Assembly: GCA_934631005.1 (NCBI GenBank)
Contig: CAKTXA010000002.1
Location: 1-64,000 of the forward strand
Direction of reading: 5' to 3'
DNA length: 64,000 nucleotides
DNA from: an uncultured Oscillospiraceae bacterium
GTDB lineage: Bacteria > Bacillota > Clostridia > Oscillospirales > Oscillospiraceae
Both the position numbers and the translations under genes were made by a program. Shown here one piece after another: positions 52,601 to 60,564 of this stretch (position 1 is its first letter; the number at the start of each line of letters is the position of its first letter). The notes under the pieces are model-generated. The model was not told the origin of the DNA. It made no database searches and worked only from the letters and a program-made list of their open reading frames with translations.

Positions 52601-53181
52601 CACGCCTGCGGATCCACGCGGCAGCGCGCCGCATCGTACACGCGCAGCAGGATCTCGCCCAGCCGCCGGTCATCGCGGCCATAGCCGAGCTGGTCAATGA
52701 GCGCGCGGAAGGCCGCGTCGTCCATGCGCTGCTCGTAGCACGCGTCCAGTACGGCGTCCAGCGCCTGCTGGCGCAGCGCGAGCGCTTCCTGTTCCTCTGC
52801 CACGCGGAAATCGGCGGGCAGGTCGAGCAGATGGCAGTAATCGCGCAGCACAGCGGCGCAGAACGCGTGCACCGTGGAGATCTGCGCCATGGCAAGGCGC
52901 GTCGTCTGGCGCTGCAAGTGGCGGTTTTCCGGGTCGCGCGCCAGCCGCTTCGCCAGCTCCTGCGCGATCTTGCCGCGCAGCTCCGCGGCGGCGGCCTTGG
53001 TGTAGGTGATGATGAGAAATTCGTCCACATTCGCGGGCCGGTCGGGGTCGCAGACCAGCCGCAGCACGCGGTCGACCAGCACCTTCGTCTTGCCGGAGCC
53101 CGCTGCGGCCGACACAAGAAGCGCACCGCCGCTGTTTTCGACCACCGCCTGCTGGGCCTTTGTCAGGATGATCTCAGCCAT
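49639..53181 (-). CDS. addA: AddA helicase/nuclease (1180 aa)
   Basis: Helicase-nuclease subunit that resects double-strand breaks for RecA loading. UvrD-type motifs: Q-motif LTKAQQAVVE, Walker A SAAAGSGKTKVLV (about 24-36), YTKAAAAELRGKI, Walker B DEYQDSNAVQE, MVGDVKQSIYRFRLADPGIF, MSIHRSKGLEFPVVFL, and VAMTRAKEML. The C-terminal PD-(D/E)XK nuclease has GVVDCFWVERGELVIVDFKTDRL. The ATG is preceded by GGAGG; a GTG nine bases earlier is less well spaced. It overlaps the addB stop by eight bases, so the pair is translationally coupled. Confidence 0.96.
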   Translation of the reverse strand: MAEIILTKAQQAVVENSGGALLVSAAAGSGKTKVLVDRVLRLVCDPDRPANVDEFLIITYTKAAAAELRGKIAQELAKRLARDPENRHLQRQTTRLAMAQISTVHAFCAAVLRDYCHLLDLPADFRVAEEQEALALRQQALDAVLDACYEQRMDDAAFRALIDQLGYGRDDRRLGEILLRVYDAARCRVDPQAWMTRCETASAGDAAGAEETVWGAYLIAEYRSVLQSAQRTLRRLLDVMQRDAVLAEKYAPVFAQNLETVTAQLAFSAWDDIAANPITDFGKLPPVRKPEDAGLKDRVQKGRKSCLASIRDAQSWFYAPSADVLRDLRASAAATRGLMDVLRRFDVQYTQEKRRRKLLDFSDLEHETIRLLTQRGTALPTAAAREIAARYRQILVDEYQDSNAVQERIFEAVSQDGQNRFMVGDVKQSIYRFRLADPGIFLEKYNSYVNYKDARPGEPRKILLSDNFRSRRQIVDCVNDVFSLVMCREAGELDYTQDEVLRCARAFPDTPQPKIELHCIALDNAEPLDDESPQKNVQEAEFVAARIERLLADKTPIADGEGTRPVTPDDIVILLRSPGGVASLYSAALARRGIPCVCDRSGDVLQTTEVEVLCALLRVVDNPHQDIPLVTALGSSVFAFSPDELALPRTKTRQGDYFDALRACAGESEKYRDFLAWLTQMRTLAGRATLRELLDVILRTTQLESVYAALPDGLQRAQNVAALRAYVDRYEQVSDGGLPGLNASLQQMRERGTALPPLSAAASAGAVRIMSIHRSKGLEFPVVFLADLSRRFNLQDTAQPVLVDEELLIGMNVVNTAQRSYYASTAKTAIARRMTQQAVSEELRVLYVAMTRAKEMLVMSCCSGQFSSMLQKCADAVSVPLRPEVSAAVRRPIDWILLAALCRTEAGELFHLCGETACSSVQPEPWVIRLHQPETLVRAQPSAAQGAPQAEQTAAYFPPDDTFSAVAGVPSKLTATSLKGRLPDAEAADRAAQTDSVMRPDWRRPEFLRRGALTGRERGSATHLFMQYVRYEACREEAGVRAELERLVRERFLTQPQADAVEPARIARLFESPLGRRILQAEDLHREFKFSLLLDAAAYYPQAAGEQVMLQGVVDCFWVERGELVIVDFKTDRLPDGAAARARQYAPQVHAYAQALARIWQLPVRECILYFFDTGETVSL

Positions 53182-56100
53182 GCTCCGCACCTCCTTCGAC
53201 CTGCTGCCAGAATTTTTCCGCGCTCACGCTGCGGATCGGCCGCTGCTCCTGCGTGCCGAGGTCGCGGTGGCAGGCGGCGTAAAAATCGCAGAACCGGCAG
53301 CTGGACACCTGCGGGCCGCGGATGATGGGGTTCGGCGTCACGGCGCCGCTGAAAATTTCGTCGGTCATGCCCGCGATCTTCTCCTGCACGAACCGCTCCA
53401 GCAGCATAAGCTGCGCGCGGCTGGCCAGGTCGCCCGTCAGCTGCTCCTTTTTTCGTTTGCAGGGCAGATACTCCGGCTGCTCCTGCTTTTCCATCGCGTA
53501 CAGGATCGACTCGTCGTCGATCACAAGGCCCTTGCGCCGCCGGTGCGCGGTGCGCAGCGCCTCAAGCGCTTCCTCGTCCGTGCCGGGGTCGACGCGCTCC
53601 ATCTCGGCCCGCGCCGGGACATACAGAACGCCGGCGGGGTCAACAGGTTTACCATAATAGTCCGCACCATACCGCCGCAGCGCAAAGAGGTAGATGAGCA
53701 TTTGCAGCCCCTCGCCGCAGAGGATGTCGGCGTAGTCAAAGTCCTTCCGCCCGGTCTTGTAGTCCACCACGCGGGCGTAATACCGCCCGCCGCGCTCGTA
53801 GAGGTCGACGCGGTCGACGGAGCCGGAAATGACGCAGTGGCCGGCGGCTCCGTCCACACGCACGGCGGGCAGCTGCCCGCCGTCGCGGAACGACAGCTCC
53901 ATGTCCCGCGCGGAAAAATCGGACAGGCGCAGCTCACGTGCCACATCCTGCACCACCTGCAGGACCTCGTCAAAATTGCGGCGGAAGAGATACGACGACC
54001 GGCTGCCGCGGTCGGCGAGGTCGGGCATGAATTTGTTAACATAATCTTCCGCATGGTGCTGGGCAACAGCCTGAATTTCCGTATCGTCCACCGCCGCCGG
54101 GCCGCCGCGGTCCCGCAGCTCGCGCAGCGTGCACTCGAGCACGTAGTGTACGAACGTGCCGAACACGGGTGCGTCGAATTTCGCCTGCTTCCACGGCGCG
54201 GCCTTCAGGCCGTCGCTGAGGAAAAACGCATAGCAGCAGGCTGCAAAGCGGTCGATGCGGGACGCGGACAGCCGCAGCTCCGCGCCGTAAAGCCCCTGCA
54301 CAGCGGCCTTGGACAGCGGCGAAAACCGGTATTCCGCCCGCCGTTTGAGGTCAAAGATCGCCTGCCGGACGACCGGCGAAAGGTGCTCCTCCCCCTGCCC
54401 CGTGCGGATGGCGCACGCGGCGGCGTCCGCCGCATCGGGCAGGAACGGATACGACTGCGACGTCGTGCGCGGCGCGGATGGGAACAGCCGTCCGAGCTGC
54501 GTGAACAGCTGCGACGGCTCCGCGCAGCAGCAAAGCTCCAGCGCATCCAGCGGCAGCGACAGCGCCGCGTGCACACCGCCGATCTCGCGTTCAAAGCGGT
54601 CATACTGCGCCGGGGCGAGCGACAGGCCCATGGAGAGCAGCCGCTGCCGCTCCTCATCGGTGAGTAACCCGCCCGCCGCATGGAACGCCGGGAGCAGCCC
54701 TTCGTCCGCGCCCAGCACCAGCAGCACGCGGGCGCGCCCCGCGCGGAAGTCCTCCACCGCGCCGATCTGTACCTCGTCCACGCACGCCGGGATCGTGCCG
54801 ACCGCATACTGCGCCAGCAGCATCCGCAGCGTCTGCAAAAACGCATCCTCCTGCATCGGCACGTCGCCGAGCACCAGGTCCATCTGCTCCAGCGCGTTCA
54901 GAATGATCTCATACAGCTGCCGCAGCTGCTGCGCCGCCTGCGCATCGCCAGCACGCAGCTCCTCGTCCGCCGTCTCCTGCAGCGTCTGCCGCAGGCACAC
55001 CGACTCCAGAAAGTCTGCGGCGGCGCGCAGCATTTCATCGGCGTTGTTCGCATTATGTAAACTTTTTCGCAGAGCCGCGACCGGCTGCATCGCCGCCTGA
55101 CGCCAGACATTCAGCCGCGCCAGCTGTGCGCGCGCGTCATCATCCCACGCCGTGCCGAAGCCCGCGGGGTGCATCGTCCAGTCGTCCAGCCACTGCGTGC
55201 GATGGACCTGCCAGAAGCTCGCGTAGCGCTCCAGCGCGTCGCACGCATCCGGATCCAGCGGCGAGAGCGGCGACTTGAGATACCGCAGCACGTCGTCATA
55301 CTCCAGCCGCACCGCCGCGCGCAGCGCACACAGCAGCGCCGAGAGCATCGGCTGGCGCAGAATATCGGCGCTGCCGGTAAAATACGCCGGGATCCCGGCG
55401 CGCGCGAACACAGCGCGCAGATCGGGCTCATACGCGGCGCGGTCGGTCACAGCAATGCAAATATCGCGGCAGCGAAGGCCGCTCGCCGTCAGCTCACGCA
55501 CGCGCCGCGCCGCCCAGCCGCACGCCTGCGCGGGCGTATCCGCCATGTGGAGCGTCATGCCGCTGCTCTGTGGATATTCCGGCGACGCCGCGCCGAACAG
55601 GTGCCGCAGCGCGTGGCGCATGGCGCTGCTTCGCGCGGCGCACGGGCCGAGCGTCTGCGTCTCCATCGGCACGTTCCAGCGCGCGGCGAGCTTTTTGAGC
55701 GTGCGGAGCGTCTCGCCTGCTGTGCGGAAGATGGCGCGCGGCGAGCCGTCGGTGCGCAGGGCAATTTGCACCTCTTTGCCCTGCCGCAGCAGCGTTTCGA
55801 CCAGTTTCAGCTCCAGTGTGGTAAAATCGGAGAAACCGTCGAGATAGAAATACCGCTCCGCCGCGTAATCCTCCTGCCGCAGCAGCTCGTCCAGCCGTGA
55901 CAGGCGCATCACCGGGTCACTGCGCGTGCCGCGGCAGACGGCCAGATAGCTCTCATACAGCAGCGCCAGCTCCTCGAGCTTCTGCGCGAACTGCCCCTCC
56001 TGCCGCGCCGCGGCGGCGCGCAGGGCGTCCGGCGTCAGGTCGTCGGAGAGAAATTCCTCCATCATCGCGGCCAGCTGCTGCAAGAATTCCGGCCGCGTGC

Positions 56101-56431
56101 TCACGGCGGCGTAGCCTTTGAGCTGCTCGCGCACCTGCCAGACGGCGCGATAGGCCGTTAAAAACCGGCCGCCGCCGTCTAAGTACTCCTCGCTCACACC
56201 GCCGTAGAGCGAGAACACCCGCCCTGCCAGCCGCGAAAAGCTGAGCACCTCGGCGTAGCGGCTGATCGTGTCGCCCCCGGCGCGGCAGAGCGCGCGCTCG
56301 GCCTCGTGCGAGAACTGCTCCGGCACGATGAGGATCTGCCCGTCCACGCCCGCGCGGGCGCGCGTGCAGACCGCGCCGATCAGACGGTCGGTATTTTCCA
56401 GCCGGTCGGGCCCGCAGAGTATTTTCAGCAT
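53174..56431 (-). CDS. addB: AddB helicase-like/nuclease subunit (1085 aa)
   Basis: Partner of AddA in break resection and Chi recognition. The N-terminal degenerate helicase part has LCGPDRLENTD in place of a full P-loop and VPEQFSHEAERAL. The C-terminal nuclease motif is SVDRVDLYERGGRYYARVVDYKTGRK (about residues 880-905). Iron-sulfur cluster ligands are visible as C..C.....C in SCRFCDFYAACHRD near the C-terminus, with an earlier single Cys expected upstream. GTP-like Walker residues are not canonical, as in other AddB proteins. Length is typical. First gene of an addB-addA operon. Confidence 0.95.
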   Translation of the reverse strand: MLKILCGPDRLENTDRLIGAVCTRARAGVDGQILIVPEQFSHEAERALCRAGGDTISRYAEVLSFSRLAGRVFSLYGGVSEEYLDGGGRFLTAYRAVWQVREQLKGYAAVSTRPEFLQQLAAMMEEFLSDDLTPDALRAAAARQEGQFAQKLEELALLYESYLAVCRGTRSDPVMRLSRLDELLRQEDYAAERYFYLDGFSDFTTLELKLVETLLRQGKEVQIALRTDGSPRAIFRTAGETLRTLKKLAARWNVPMETQTLGPCAARSSAMRHALRHLFGAASPEYPQSSGMTLHMADTPAQACGWAARRVRELTASGLRCRDICIAVTDRAAYEPDLRAVFARAGIPAYFTGSADILRQPMLSALLCALRAAVRLEYDDVLRYLKSPLSPLDPDACDALERYASFWQVHRTQWLDDWTMHPAGFGTAWDDDARAQLARLNVWRQAAMQPVAALRKSLHNANNADEMLRAAADFLESVCLRQTLQETADEELRAGDAQAAQQLRQLYEIILNALEQMDLVLGDVPMQEDAFLQTLRMLLAQYAVGTIPACVDEVQIGAVEDFRAGRARVLLVLGADEGLLPAFHAAGGLLTDEERQRLLSMGLSLAPAQYDRFEREIGGVHAALSLPLDALELCCCAEPSQLFTQLGRLFPSAPRTTSQSYPFLPDAADAAACAIRTGQGEEHLSPVVRQAIFDLKRRAEYRFSPLSKAAVQGLYGAELRLSASRIDRFAACCYAFFLSDGLKAAPWKQAKFDAPVFGTFVHYVLECTLRELRDRGGPAAVDDTEIQAVAQHHAEDYVNKFMPDLADRGSRSSYLFRRNFDEVLQVVQDVARELRLSDFSARDMELSFRDGGQLPAVRVDGAAGHCVISGSVDRVDLYERGGRYYARVVDYKTGRKDFDYADILCGEGLQMLIYLFALRRYGADYYGKPVDPAGVLYVPARAEMERVDPGTDEEALEALRTAHRRRKGLVIDDESILYAMEKQEQPEYLPCKRKKEQLTGDLASRAQLMLLERFVQEKIAGMTDEIFSGAVTPNPIIRGPQVSSCRFCDFYAACHRDLGTQEQRPIRSVSAEKFWQQVEGGAEHG

Positions 56432-56498
56432 TCGATCACCGCTTTCGCTCGTTTTCTACAGTATAGCACAAAACGGTGTACAAAAAAACGGTCAGTTT

Positions 56499-56662
56499 CG
56501 GGAGCGCCTGAATAAATCCGCAAGAGTATTCGGCGAGAGATTTTGTTTCAAGGCAAGGTTTGAGGACCGCTGGAATACTTTGTGTATTTCAAGGTCCTCA
56601 AACCGCAGCATTGAGACAAAAGATCCGCCGAAGACCGCCGCTGATTTATTCAGACGCTCCCG
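56499..56662. repeat. MITE-like element overlapping the end of spoIIR
   Basis: Terminal 20-bp inverted repeats CGGGAGCGCCTGAATAAATC (56499-56518) and its inverse at 56643-56662 differ at one base. An inner perfect stem TTTGAGGACC (56559-56568) / GGTCCTCAAA (56593-56602) makes the whole 164 bp fold as one hairpin. The right terminal repeat encodes the last residues and stop codon of spoIIR. No transposase is present, so it would be mobilised in trans. Confidence 0.75.
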
Positions 56663-57272
56663 CGCCAAAGCCCGTCAATTTTTCTCGCAGCTGCTCAAAC
56701 AGCTCCACCGTTCGGAATTTCAGCTTGTACGCCGCACCGTCCTCGGTGATGAGCCGTAGCTCGCTGTCGGTGATCCCGGCGGTCTCGGCCGCCTGCTCCA
56801 GCTCGTCGGCGCTCGCGCTCATGCACAGCGCCGGAAACACCACGCACCACCAGTTGTGCCCTTCGCCCGCGCCGATGGTCACGCGCAGCGTGCGGTACAC
56901 CCCGGCGGGCAGCGAAAACGTGTCATAGTCCCGCCGCGGAAAGAGCTCATTTTGCAGCGTGACCGTGACCGGCAGCGCGCTGCCATTTTCGCGCAGGGCC
57001 TCCCCTGCTGCCTGCTCGATCTCCGCAAGATGCGTCCCCAGCGCCGCAACGGGATCGTCCGTATCTTGCAGGATCGTCTGCGTCACATCCAGCACGGCGT
57101 CGCGCACGCGGAGCTTCACGGCCTGATCGTCGTCCGAGTCGGAGTTCGCCACCACGTGCAGGCGGACGAGCTTGTCGGAAAGCGTCTGCTGCTGCCGTGC
57201 AAGCACCGCGCCGGTGATGAGCGTAAGTACACAAAGGGCCGTCAAAATAAGAGGAATGATCCGTTTTTTCAT
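56646..57272 (-). CDS. spoIIR: Stage II sporulation protein R
   Basis: Forespore-made secreted signal that triggers SpoIIGA processing of pro-sigma E in the mother cell. At 208 aa: a signal/anchor (IIPLILTALCVLTLITGAVLA), then the family domain with LVRLHVVANSDSDDDQAVKLRVRDAVLDV, FPRRDYDTFSLPAGVYRTLRVTIGAGEGHNWWCVVFPALC. Its presence implies an endospore former. No clear ribosome site precedes the ATG, and a terminator-like hairpin abuts it. The C-terminus (AGASE and stop) lies inside a MITE-like repeat, so the end may differ from the ancestral one. Confidence 0.93.
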   Translation of the reverse strand: MKKRIIPLILTALCVLTLITGAVLARQQQTLSDKLVRLHVVANSDSDDDQAVKLRVRDAVLDVTQTILQDTDDPVAALGTHLAEIEQAAGEALRENGSALPVTVTLQNELFPRRDYDTFSLPAGVYRTLRVTIGAGEGHNWWCVVFPALCMSASADELEQAAETAGITDSELRLITEDGAAYKLKFRTVELFEQLREKLTGFGAGASE

Positions 57273-57273
57273 A

Positions 57274-57325
57274 AAAAACACCGTCCATATCTGCAGAATT
57301 ACTGCAAGTATGGGCGGTGTTTTTG
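57274..57325 (-). terminator. ispE terminator abutting the spoIIR start
   Basis: AAAAACACCG-t-CCATA (57274-57289) pairs with TATGG-g-CGGTGTTTTT (57309-57325). On minus the T-run is followed at once by the spoIIR ATG, so the hairpin both ends ispE transcripts and occupies the spoIIR leader. Confidence 0.7.
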
Positions 57326-57340
57326 ATTTTTATACCGTTT

Positions 57341-58243
57341 TTATACGGTGGTCGCCAGATAAATGTCCTGATAGCGCTCGCGCAGCATCGTACAGGCGAC
57401 GGTCGCGTACTCGAACGAGTCGTAGATGCCGAACACGGCCGAGCCGCTGCCGGTCATCTGCGCACCGTACGCGCCGTAGGTGATCATCATGGACTTGATG
57501 TAATTGATGTCAAAATGCTCCTGCATCACGAGCGGCTCAAAGACGTTGCACAGGCTGCCGCCGATGCCGAGCAGCTGGCCCTTTTGCAGATTCGACAGCA
57601 TCACCTTGTGATCCGGGCGCTTCTCCGGCACGGTCTCGTCGAATTTCCGGTACAGCTCGGGCGTGGAAACAGAGAAATCCGGCTTGCAGATGACAAAGAA
57701 CATCTCCGGCGCGGGCGGCAGCGGCTGCAGCAGCTCGCCGCGCCCCTCCACCACCGCTGTGCCGCACAGCGTGCAGAACGGCACGTCGGAGCCGACCGTC
57801 CCGCCCAGCTCGCACAGTGCGGGCAGGCTCAGCGGCATCCCGTAGTGGCGGTTGAGCGCCCGTAGAACGGCCGCCGCATCGGCGCTGCCGCCGCCGAGAC
57901 CCGCCTGCATCGGGATGCGCTTGTTGATGAAGATCTCCAGCCCCTCCGGGTCCAGATCGGTGCGCAGGAAGAACGCCTCCGCCGCGCGCCAGGCCAGATT
58001 GTCCGCGTCCTGCGGGTAGCCCTCGGTGTCAAGGACGGTCTCCTCCGCATTGTCAGCGTCCATCCGCTCGCGGTAGCAGTGCAGCGCCCAGGGCGCGTTC
58101 GTGCCGAGGTTCACCACCACATCATCGCGCAGCGAGATGGTCTGCTCGACGGAGCGGATGTCGTGATAGCCGTCGGGGCGCTTGCCAAGCACGTCCAGCG
58201 TCAGATTCAGTTTTGCAAAGGCACTTTCCGTGATGGTCTGCAT
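57341..58243 (-). CDS. ispE: 4-diphosphocytidyl-2-C-methyl-D-erythritol kinase
   Basis: GHMP kinase of the MEP isoprenoid pathway. At 300 aa: N-terminal AFAKLNLTLDVLGKRPDGYHDIRSVEQTI (substrate-binding Lys and Asp), the ATP motif PMQAGLGGGSADAAAVLRALN (about residues 98-118) and the C-terminal GAYGAQMTGSGSAVFGIYDS glycine loop. Its ATG overlaps the DUF1015 stop as TAATG, indicating coupled translation. Nothing unusual in length or motifs. Confidence 0.97.
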   Translation of the reverse strand: MQTITESAFAKLNLTLDVLGKRPDGYHDIRSVEQTISLRDDVVVNLGTNAPWALHCYRERMDADNAEETVLDTEGYPQDADNLAWRAAEAFFLRTDLDPEGLEIFINKRIPMQAGLGGGSADAAAVLRALNRHYGMPLSLPALCELGGTVGSDVPFCTLCGTAVVEGRGELLQPLPPAPEMFFVICKPDFSVSTPELYRKFDETVPEKRPDHKVMLSNLQKGQLLGIGGSLCNVFEPLVMQEHFDINYIKSMMITYGAYGAQMTGSGSAVFGIYDSFEYATVACTMLRERYQDIYLATTV

Positions 58244-59484
58244 TACTTGATCTTTCTGCCTTCCAGATAATATCTTTTTTCGCGGCTGTGGCCCATGGAG
58301 AACGTCTTGCGCGGCAGGATGCCGTCGGCGATGACGCCGCGGAACAGCTGGCTCTTTTCCATCGCGGGCAGCAGGAAGCCGATCGCGCCGTCCTGTTTGG
58401 CAAGGCTGATGAGGGCGTCATCGTCATGGATGTAGTCGATCTCGCCGGCGTTGTCCTTCAGGTACTCATCGAGGAAGCCCTGCAGCACGCCCACGGCCAG
58501 CTCGCTCTTCGCGCGGTCGAGATACACGGTGCCGGAGGCGTCCTTCGCGTACCACTGCACCGGGAAGCCGCCGTCCGCGCAGGCATCCTTCTGCAGCGCT
58601 GCCAGCAGCTTTTCAGGCTCGGTCTTGAAGATGACGCGGTGGATGGGCTCAAAGACCTGCGCCGGATCGTGGATGTTTTCAAGCTCCACGAGCGCGTAGC
58701 GCGCCGGATGGTTCGACAGATCCTCGCCCGGATAGTTCTTTTTCAGCTCCTCATAGCAGCTCTTTGCGGTTGCAAGGGAGTGGTTGCCGTCGCCCACGGC
58801 GAACACCATCGGCACGCCCTTCAGGCCCTTGTACTTTTCGCCCACGGTGGCGGTGTAGTCAGTCAGCGCCTTGTTGAAGTCCTCAACATCCTTGCCCTCG
58901 ACGAGCCAGCCGGTGATGTGGCCGCCGCCCTCCATGAGGTCAAAGTCGTAGAGCTTTTTGAGGCTGTCCTTCTTCGCGCCGATCGGCTCGATGAGTTTCT
59001 TGTCGTGATCGTCGCAGAGCATGAGGATGTGCGGCAGCTCGATGGGCGCGTCGCGGCGGACACGCTGGCGCGGCGGGATACGCTCAGCCACGGTGCGCTC
59101 GGTGGCGCGGATGGCGCTGGTCGCGCCGGTGGAGTAATCGTAGGCGTCCAGATCGACCATACCCACGAGGCCCTCGCGGATCGAGCCGTTTTCAAGCTGA
59201 CGCTCGACGTAGACAAAGCTGTTCGGATAGGTCGTGAACACGTCCTCGTCCATGTAGCGCTTCATGGTGGCGTTGATAACGGCGGTGTGCTCCGCTTCCT
59301 TCTCGGTGCCGAGCTCGGCCTCGGGGAGGATAAGGTTGATGGTGGACACAGCGCCCTCCGCGTTCTTGCGGACGCGATCCCAGTACGCCTGATCGGAGGT
59401 AAACTGGTCGCAGGCGATGACTGCCCACTTTTCCATGCTGTCGGTCCTGGGCATCAGAATATCAGCCGGTAAAAATGCGTTCAT
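58243..59484 (-). CDS. DUF1015 family protein (413 aa)
   Basis: Conserved cytoplasmic protein of unknown reaction. It shows the family signatures FLPADILMPR...MEKWAVIACDQFTSDQAYW, YPNSFVYVERQL, IRATERTVAERIPPRQRVRRDAPIELPHILML, HITGWLVEG and FAVGDGNHSLATAK. It resembles an enzyme of small-molecule metabolism, and in many Clostridia the gene sits beside serine-synthesis genes. Here its neighbour is thrH, a phosphoserine phosphatase homologue, supporting a link to serine or threonine metabolism (inference). It starts 43 bp after thrH and overlaps ispE. Confidence 0.9.
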   Translation of the reverse strand: MNAFLPADILMPRTDSMEKWAVIACDQFTSDQAYWDRVRKNAEGAVSTINLILPEAELGTEKEAEHTAVINATMKRYMDEDVFTTYPNSFVYVERQLENGSIREGLVGMVDLDAYDYSTGATSAIRATERTVAERIPPRQRVRRDAPIELPHILMLCDDHDKKLIEPIGAKKDSLKKLYDFDLMEGGGHITGWLVEGKDVEDFNKALTDYTATVGEKYKGLKGVPMVFAVGDGNHSLATAKSCYEELKKNYPGEDLSNHPARYALVELENIHDPAQVFEPIHRVIFKTEPEKLLAALQKDACADGGFPVQWYAKDASGTVYLDRAKSELAVGVLQGFLDEYLKDNAGEIDYIHDDDALISLAKQDGAIGFLLPAMEKSQLFRGVIADGILPRKTFSMGHSREKRYYLEGRKIK

Positions 59485-59527
59485 AGTCTTAACACCTTTC
59501 TATCGTTATTTTGTGCTTTGCGTCTAT

Positions 59528-60130
59528 TCAGACCTGCGCGCGGCGGATCGCGCCGAGCAGATCGTCATATTCTTCGTAGGCCGCGAGCTGCGGGTAGTCG
59601 TCCTTGATCTTCTGCGTGCTGCGAAACAGGAAGCCCGCGTGGCTGTTGAGGATCATGTCAAGGTCGTTATAGCTGTCACCGGCAGCGATGGTCCTGTAGC
59701 CAATGGACTGCAGCGCGCGGACGGTGGTGAGCTTGGAGTGCTCGCAGCGCATGGTAAAGTCGGTGATCTCACCGGACGGCGCTACAACCAGGCTGTTGCA
59801 GAGGATGGTCGGCCAGCCGAGCTTGCGCATAAGCGGCTTTGCGAATTCCTCAAACGTGTCGCTCAGGATCACGACCTGCCCCTGCTCGCGCAGGGCGTCC
59901 ATAAATTCGCGCGCGCCCGGGAGCGGCTCGATGGTGTCGATGACGTCCTGGATCTCCTTCAGGCCCAGACCGTGGTCTTTCAGAATGCCCAGCCGCCAGC
60001 GCATGAGCTTGTCATAGTCCGGCTCGTCGCGCGTGGTGCGCGTGAGCTCCGGAATGCCGCTGGCCTTGGCAAACGCGATCCAGATCTCCGGAACGAGAAC
60101 GCCCTCCAGATCCAAACAGGTGATGTACAT
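59528..60130 (-). CDS. thrH: Phosphoserine phosphatase / homoserine phosphotransferase
   Basis: HAD-superfamily enzyme; ThrH dephosphorylates phosphoserine and can pass the phosphate to homoserine. At 200 aa it starts with ITCLDLEGVLVPEIWIAFAK, in which the catalytic motif is DLEGVL, typical of ThrH. Further motifs: VVILSDTFEEFA, the Lys near CNSLVV...CEHSKLTTV, and AAGDSYNDLDMI with the Asp pair. AAGGGGAG precedes the ATG; the upstream extension of the frame has no ribosome site. It may complete serine synthesis together with genes elsewhere. Confidence 0.93.
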   Translation of the reverse strand: MYITCLDLEGVLVPEIWIAFAKASGIPELTRTTRDEPDYDKLMRWRLGILKDHGLGLKEIQDVIDTIEPLPGAREFMDALREQGQVVILSDTFEEFAKPLMRKLGWPTILCNSLVVAPSGEITDFTMRCEHSKLTTVRALQSIGYRTIAAGDSYNDLDMILNSHAGFLFRSTQKIKDDYPQLAAYEEYDDLLGAIRRAQV

Positions 60131-60321
60131 CGAAAACTCCCCTTTCGCTTCGGAAAACTGAAAAAAAGTTTTGCTGCCTAAAAATATTGCAGATACTATG
60201 TTCATTATACATCGTTCCGCGGCAAAAGCAACCAGAATTTTTGCAATTCCGCCCGGATAGGCGCACAAATGCTGCACATACTAATCCCGCACGAATTTCG
60301 CGCGAAAGGAGGCAATTTCAA

Positions 60322-60528
60322 ATGGATATTCTGGCATTGATCCTGGTCATCATCGGCGCGGTCAACTGGGGGCTGGTCGGCTTTGCGCGGTTCGATCTCG
60401 TCGCGTGGATCTTCGGCGGGCAGACCGCAGGCGTCAGCCGCGTGGTCTACGCGCTGGTGGGCCTTGCAGGGCTGTGGTGCATCACGCTGCTCATCCGCCG
60501 CATCGCCCGCGGCAGCGCGACCGAATAA
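60322..60528 (+). CDS. DUF378 family two-helix membrane protein (68 aa)
   Basis: Two membrane segments (LALILVIIGAVNWGLVGFARFDLVAWIF and RVVYALVGLAGLWCITLLI) with the family motif IGAVNWGLVGFARFDLVAWIFG. DUF378 proteins have no known function. AAAGGAGG lies nine bases before the chosen ATG; a longer upstream frame lacks a site. Monocistronic, convergent with the HAD phosphatase gene. Confidence 0.9.
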   Translation: MDILALILVIIGAVNWGLVGFARFDLVAWIFGGQTAGVSRVVYALVGLAGLWCITLLIRRIARGSATE

Positions 60529-60564
60529 AAAATCTCCCGTACCGGGTGGTACGGGAGATTTTTT
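60527..60564. terminator. Bidirectional terminator
   Basis: A perfect 17-bp stem AAAAAATCTCCCGTACC / GGTACGGGAGATTTTTT, loop GGGT. It is shared by the DUF378 and HAD genes. Confidence 0.9.
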
